NCBI RefSeq assembly: GCF_011059185.1
Contig: NZ_JAALFE010000004.1
Span: forward strand, 62,001 to 126,000
Source of the DNA: Paragemmobacter kunshanensis
GTDB lineage: Bacteria; Pseudomonadota; Alphaproteobacteria; Rhodobacterales; Rhodobacteraceae
Direction: 5' to 3'
Length of the DNA: 64,000 nucleotides
Shown here in pieces: positions 61,510 through 64,000 of the stretch (position 1 is its first letter; every line of letters begins with the position of its first letter). Under the pieces are notes generated by a model. It was not told the DNA's origin, searched no databases, and saw only the letters and a program-made list of their open reading frames with translations. A program made the position numbers and the translations under genes.

Positions 61510-63459
61510 TCAGTGGGCCTGGGCCGCGCCCGCACCTTTCGGCACGCGGATCGACTCGACCAGTTCCACAACTTCCTTCGGCGGCGCCTTGGTGATCGAC
61601 GACACCACGAAGGCGGTGACGAAGTTCAGCACAGCCCCGATCGTGCCGATCGACAGCGGCGAGATCCCGAAGAAGTACTGGTCCGGCGTATCCGGCAGGT
61701 TGTTGGTGCCGGGGATGAAGAACCAGCCCTTGAAGATGAAGATGTAGATCGACGTGAACAGCAGGCCGACGATCATCCCCATGATGGCGCCTTCCTTGTT
61801 GATGCGGGACGAGAAGATGCCCATCATCAGCACAGGGAAGATCGTCGCAGCAGCCAGACCGAAGGCCAGGGCCACAGTCTGCGCCGCGAAGCCGGGCGGG
61901 TTGAGGCCCAGGTAGGTCGCCAGCACGATGGCGAAGGCCATCGAGATACGCGCCGCCAGAAGCTCGCCCTTTTCCGAGATGTTGGGGTTGATCGTGCCCT
62001 TGATCAGGTCATGCGAGATCGCGGACGAGATCGCCAGCAGCAGACCCGCAGCCGTCGAGAGGGCGGCCGCCAGGGCGCCCGCGGCGACCAGAGCCACAAC
62101 CCAGCCCGGCAGGGCCGCGATTTCGGGGTTCGCCAGCACCATGATGTCGTTGTTCACGGTGACCAGTTCGTTCCCGTTCAGACCCATCTCGGCAAAGGTC
62201 TTGCCGGTGGAACCGACCGTCGCGGTGGCGATCACGCCTTCGCGGGCAGTCGTCAGTTCGGCAATCTTCGCCTCGATCGCGGCCTTGTCGGCGTCGGCGG
62301 CTTTCGCCAGTTCCGCAGCCGCCGCATCCAGCGCCTTGGTATTGGCGGCAAGATCGGCCGGTTCGTTCACGTACTGGATCTGGCCGTCCCCGTTCTTGTC
62401 GACCATCTTCAGAAGGCCGGTCTTCTCCCAGGTGCGGATCCAGCTCAGTTCCGGCTTGGCGTCGATGTCGGCACGGGTGATCGCCGGGCCGTCAAAGGCG
62501 CTGCCCGTCACGGCGGCAGGCCACATCGTCGTCGTCAGGTTCAGACGCGCCATCGAACCCACGGCCGGGGCCACGGTGTAGAGCAGCGCGATGAACACCA
62601 GCGCCCAACCCGCCGAGGACCGCGCATCGGCGACCTTCGGAACGGTGAAGAAGCGGATGATCACGTGCGGAAGGCCCGCGGTGCCGATCATCAGCGACAT
62701 GGTGAACAGGAACATGTTGAAGTAGTTCGAGCTGTCGGCGGTATAGGCCTTGAAGCCCAGTTCCGTGACAACCGCATCCAGCTTCTCAAGGAAGGCCACA
62801 TCGCCACCCGAGGGCGCATAGCCGCCGATCAGGCCCAGCTGCGGCAGGAAGTTGCCCGTCAGCGAAAGCGAGATGAACAGCGCCGGGATGGTATAGGCGA
62901 TGATCAGCACGACATATTGCGCCACCTGCGTATAGGTGATGCCCTTCATGCCGCCAAGCACCGCATAGGCGAACACGACCGCCGCCCCGATATAAAGGCC
63001 GGTCGAGGTCGACACTTCCAGGAAGCGCGCGAAGGTCACGCCCACGCCCGTCATCTGGCCGATAACATAGGTCACCGAGATGATGATCAGGCAGACCACC
63101 GCCATCAGACGCGCGCCACCCGAATAGAAACGGTCGCCCACGAATTCCGGCACGGTGAACTTGCCGAACTTGCGCAGATAGGGCGCAAGCAGCAGCGCCA
63201 GCAGCACATAGCCGCCGGTCCAGCCCATCAGATAGGCCGAGCTTTCATAGCCACCAAAGGCGATGATGCCGGCCATCGAGATGAACGAAGCCGCCGACAT
63301 CCAGTCCGCGCCGGTCGCCATGCCGTTCATCACGGGCGGAACGCCCTGGCCAGCGGCGTAGAATTCCGAGGTGGACCCGGCACGGGCCCAGATCGCGATC
63401 CCGAAGTAGAGGGCAAAGCTAAGCCCCACCACGATCAGGTTGAGGGTAAACTGATCCAT
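61510..63459 (-). CDS. Sodium:solute symporter, VC_2705 / acetate type, with large soluble insert
   Basis: A 649-residue SSS-family symporter with about 13 helices. Features: EFYAAGQGVPPVMNGMATGADWMSAASFI near the start and AYAVLGGMKGITYTQVAQY in the middle. Residues 305-450 form a soluble insert with a calcium-loop-like DKNGDGQIQYVNE (354-366) and a coiled coil (about 371-409). Related proteins take up acetate, pyruvate or similar acids. It works with the DUF4212 small subunit, whose gene ends 12 bp upstream. Confidence 0.92.
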   Translation of the reverse strand: MDQFTLNLIVVGLSFALYFGIAIWARAGSTSEFYAAGQGVPPVMNGMATGADWMSAASFISMAGIIAFGGYESSAYLMGWTGGYVLLALLLAPYLRKFGKFTVPEFVGDRFYSGGARLMAVVCLIIISVTYVIGQMTGVGVTFARFLEVSTSTGLYIGAAVVFAYAVLGGMKGITYTQVAQYVVLIIAYTIPALFISLSLTGNFLPQLGLIGGYAPSGGDVAFLEKLDAVVTELGFKAYTADSSNYFNMFLFTMSLMIGTAGLPHVIIRFFTVPKVADARSSAGWALVFIALLYTVAPAVGSMARLNLTTTMWPAAVTGSAFDGPAITRADIDAKPELSWIRTWEKTGLLKMVDKNGDGQIQYVNEPADLAANTKALDAAAAELAKAADADKAAIEAKIAELTTAREGVIATATVGSTGKTFAEMGLNGNELVTVNNDIMVLANPEIAALPGWVVALVAAGALAAALSTAAGLLLAISSAISHDLIKGTINPNISEKGELLAARISMAFAIVLATYLGLNPPGFAAQTVALAFGLAAATIFPVLMMGIFSSRINKEGAIMGMIVGLLFTSIYIFIFKGWFFIPGTNNLPDTPDQYFFGISPLSIGTIGAVLNFVTAFVVSSITKAPPKEVVELVESIRVPKGAGAAQAH

Positions 63460-63471
63460 GTTTCCCGCCCC

Positions 63472-63729
63472 TTATTCCTGAACGCCGTGTTCTTTGTCGA
63501 GCTTGTTCATCTTCGCCGCATAGGCAAAGATCAGCACGATGAACACATAGATCGACCCGTTCTGCGCGAACCAGAAGCCCAGATCGGCGCCGCCGATATG
63601 GATTCCCGAAAGCGCGGGACGAAGGATGATGCCCAGCCCGAACGAGCACGCAAACCAGATCGCCAACGAGATGAGGATGATCCGGATATTCGCGGCCCAA
63701 TAGGCGTTGGACGATGTCTTGTCCGCCAT
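63472..63729 (-). CDS. DUF4212 small subunit of the symporter
   Basis: An 85-residue membrane protein with two helices (about 14-38 and 53-70): AYWAANIRIILISLAIWFACSFGLGI and NGSIYVFIVLIFAYAAKM. It belongs to the small-subunit family found before VC_2705-type symporters. It is the first gene of the symporter pair. A palindrome with a loop (63770-63786) lies upstream near the adk end. Confidence 0.93.
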   Translation of the reverse strand: MADKTSSNAYWAANIRIILISLAIWFACSFGLGIILRPALSGIHIGGADLGFWFAQNGSIYVFIVLIFAYAAKMNKLDKEHGVQE

Positions 63730-63802
63730 GAGTGCTACTCCCTGAGGTTTCTTTTCTCCACATCCGCACCCCCCGAAAGATGGGGGATACGGCCTCCCTT
63801 TC

Positions 63803-64000
63803 TCACGCCGAGACGCGGCTCACGATGGCCGAAAGCGCGCTGCGGATCCCCGCGATGGAGCCCATCGCGTCGATCCGTTCCAGCACGCCCTTGCCCTCGT
63901 AATAGGCGATCAGCGGGGCCGTCTGGGCGTGATAGGCCTTCAGCCTTTCCCGCACCGTCTCGGCATTGTCGTCAGCCCGGCGCTTGAACGCCGTGCCGCC
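63803..64000 (-). CDS. adk: Adenylate kinase (C-terminal fragment)
   Basis: The last 65 residues and the stop are visible. FKRRADDNAETVRERLKAYHAQTAPLIAYYEGKGVL and the end AIVSRVSA match the C-terminus of adenylate kinase, which interconverts 2 ADP with ATP and AMP; the Arg-Arg and DDN part binds the nucleotide phosphates. The rest continues off the window. No promoter is visible here. Confidence 0.93.
   Translation of the reverse strand, partial: GGTAFKRRADDNAETVRERLKAYHAQTAPLIAYYEGKGVLERIDAMGSIAGIRSALSAIVSRVSA

Noticed and set aside
61513-63987. 824-codon plus-strand open frame
   Set aside because: Antisense to the symporter and its small subunit; its Arg/His/Asp-rich repeats are what the reverse strand of a high-GC membrane-protein gene gives.
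1-64000. Search for CRISPR arrays, phage genes, insertion sequences, rRNA or tRNA genes
   Set aside because: No tandem repeat-spacer pattern, transposase, integrase, structural phage gene or RNA gene was recognised on either strand.

Overview
The window is a gene-dense, high-GC chromosomal segment with almost no non-coding DNA. It most likely comes from an aerobic, carbon-monoxide-oxidising member of the Rhodobacteraceae (Alphaproteobacteria). Three things point there: an acuR-acuI-dddL DMSP-cleavage operon arranged as in Rhodobacter, a form I CO dehydrogenase operon, and the fhs/folD and tolQRAB-pal-cpoB-tilS-ftsH blocks. No phage, insertion sequence, CRISPR array, rRNA or tRNA was recognised.

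Layout. 0-7 kb: end of an ArgP-type LysR gene, a membrane protein with a small winged-helix gene, a lone receiver-like protein, yebC, a SLC13 transporter with a lipoprotein, and a DMT exporter with a YmdB-type phosphoesterase. 7.4-10.4 kb: Lhr-type DEXH helicase and PdeM phosphoesterase. 10.4-10.6 kb: two perfect inverted repeats between convergent genes. 10.6-14.5 kb: one-carbon operon fhs, chorismate mutase, and two folD paralogues, one of which has lost catalytic residues. 14.6-25.1 kb: MOSC protein, methyltransferase, ftsH, tilS and the complete tol-pal envelope cluster.

25.2-32.8 kb is the main accessory region. A sugar-type ABC importer, an IolI-like TIM-barrel protein and a LacI-type regulator face a MocD-like diiron oxygenase, a MocE-like Rieske ferredoxin and a divergent PanB-like enzyme. 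Two near-identical 16-bp palindromes tie the halves together. The best reading is an uncharacterised oxidative (possibly demethylating) pathway for an imported sugar- or inositol-like compound. 32.8-41 kb: CO dehydrogenase operon coxM-S-L-D-E-F with a small coupled ORF, and a CoxC-type MHYT/LytTR regulator gene upstream of it. 41-45.8 kb: GntR regulator with a divergent NCS1 permease, GMC oxidoreductase, bestrophin-like protein.

46-49 kb: arsenic operon (ArsR-ArsC fusion, GAPDH, ArsJ). 49.3-54.2 kb: imelysin / di-heme / imelysin / DUF1513 envelope operon. 54.3-56.6 kb: DMSP lyase operon. 56.6-63.7 kb: a symporter with its small subunit, a cNMP/CBS/DUF294 protein, a response regulator, and a sensor-like protein fused to a DnaQ-type exonuclease, a set that recalls acetate-uptake signalling loci. 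The window ends inside adk.

Coordinates include stop codons. Many starts were moved inward from the longest open frame to the start best supported by Shine-Dalgarno spacing, gene overlap or family N-terminus.
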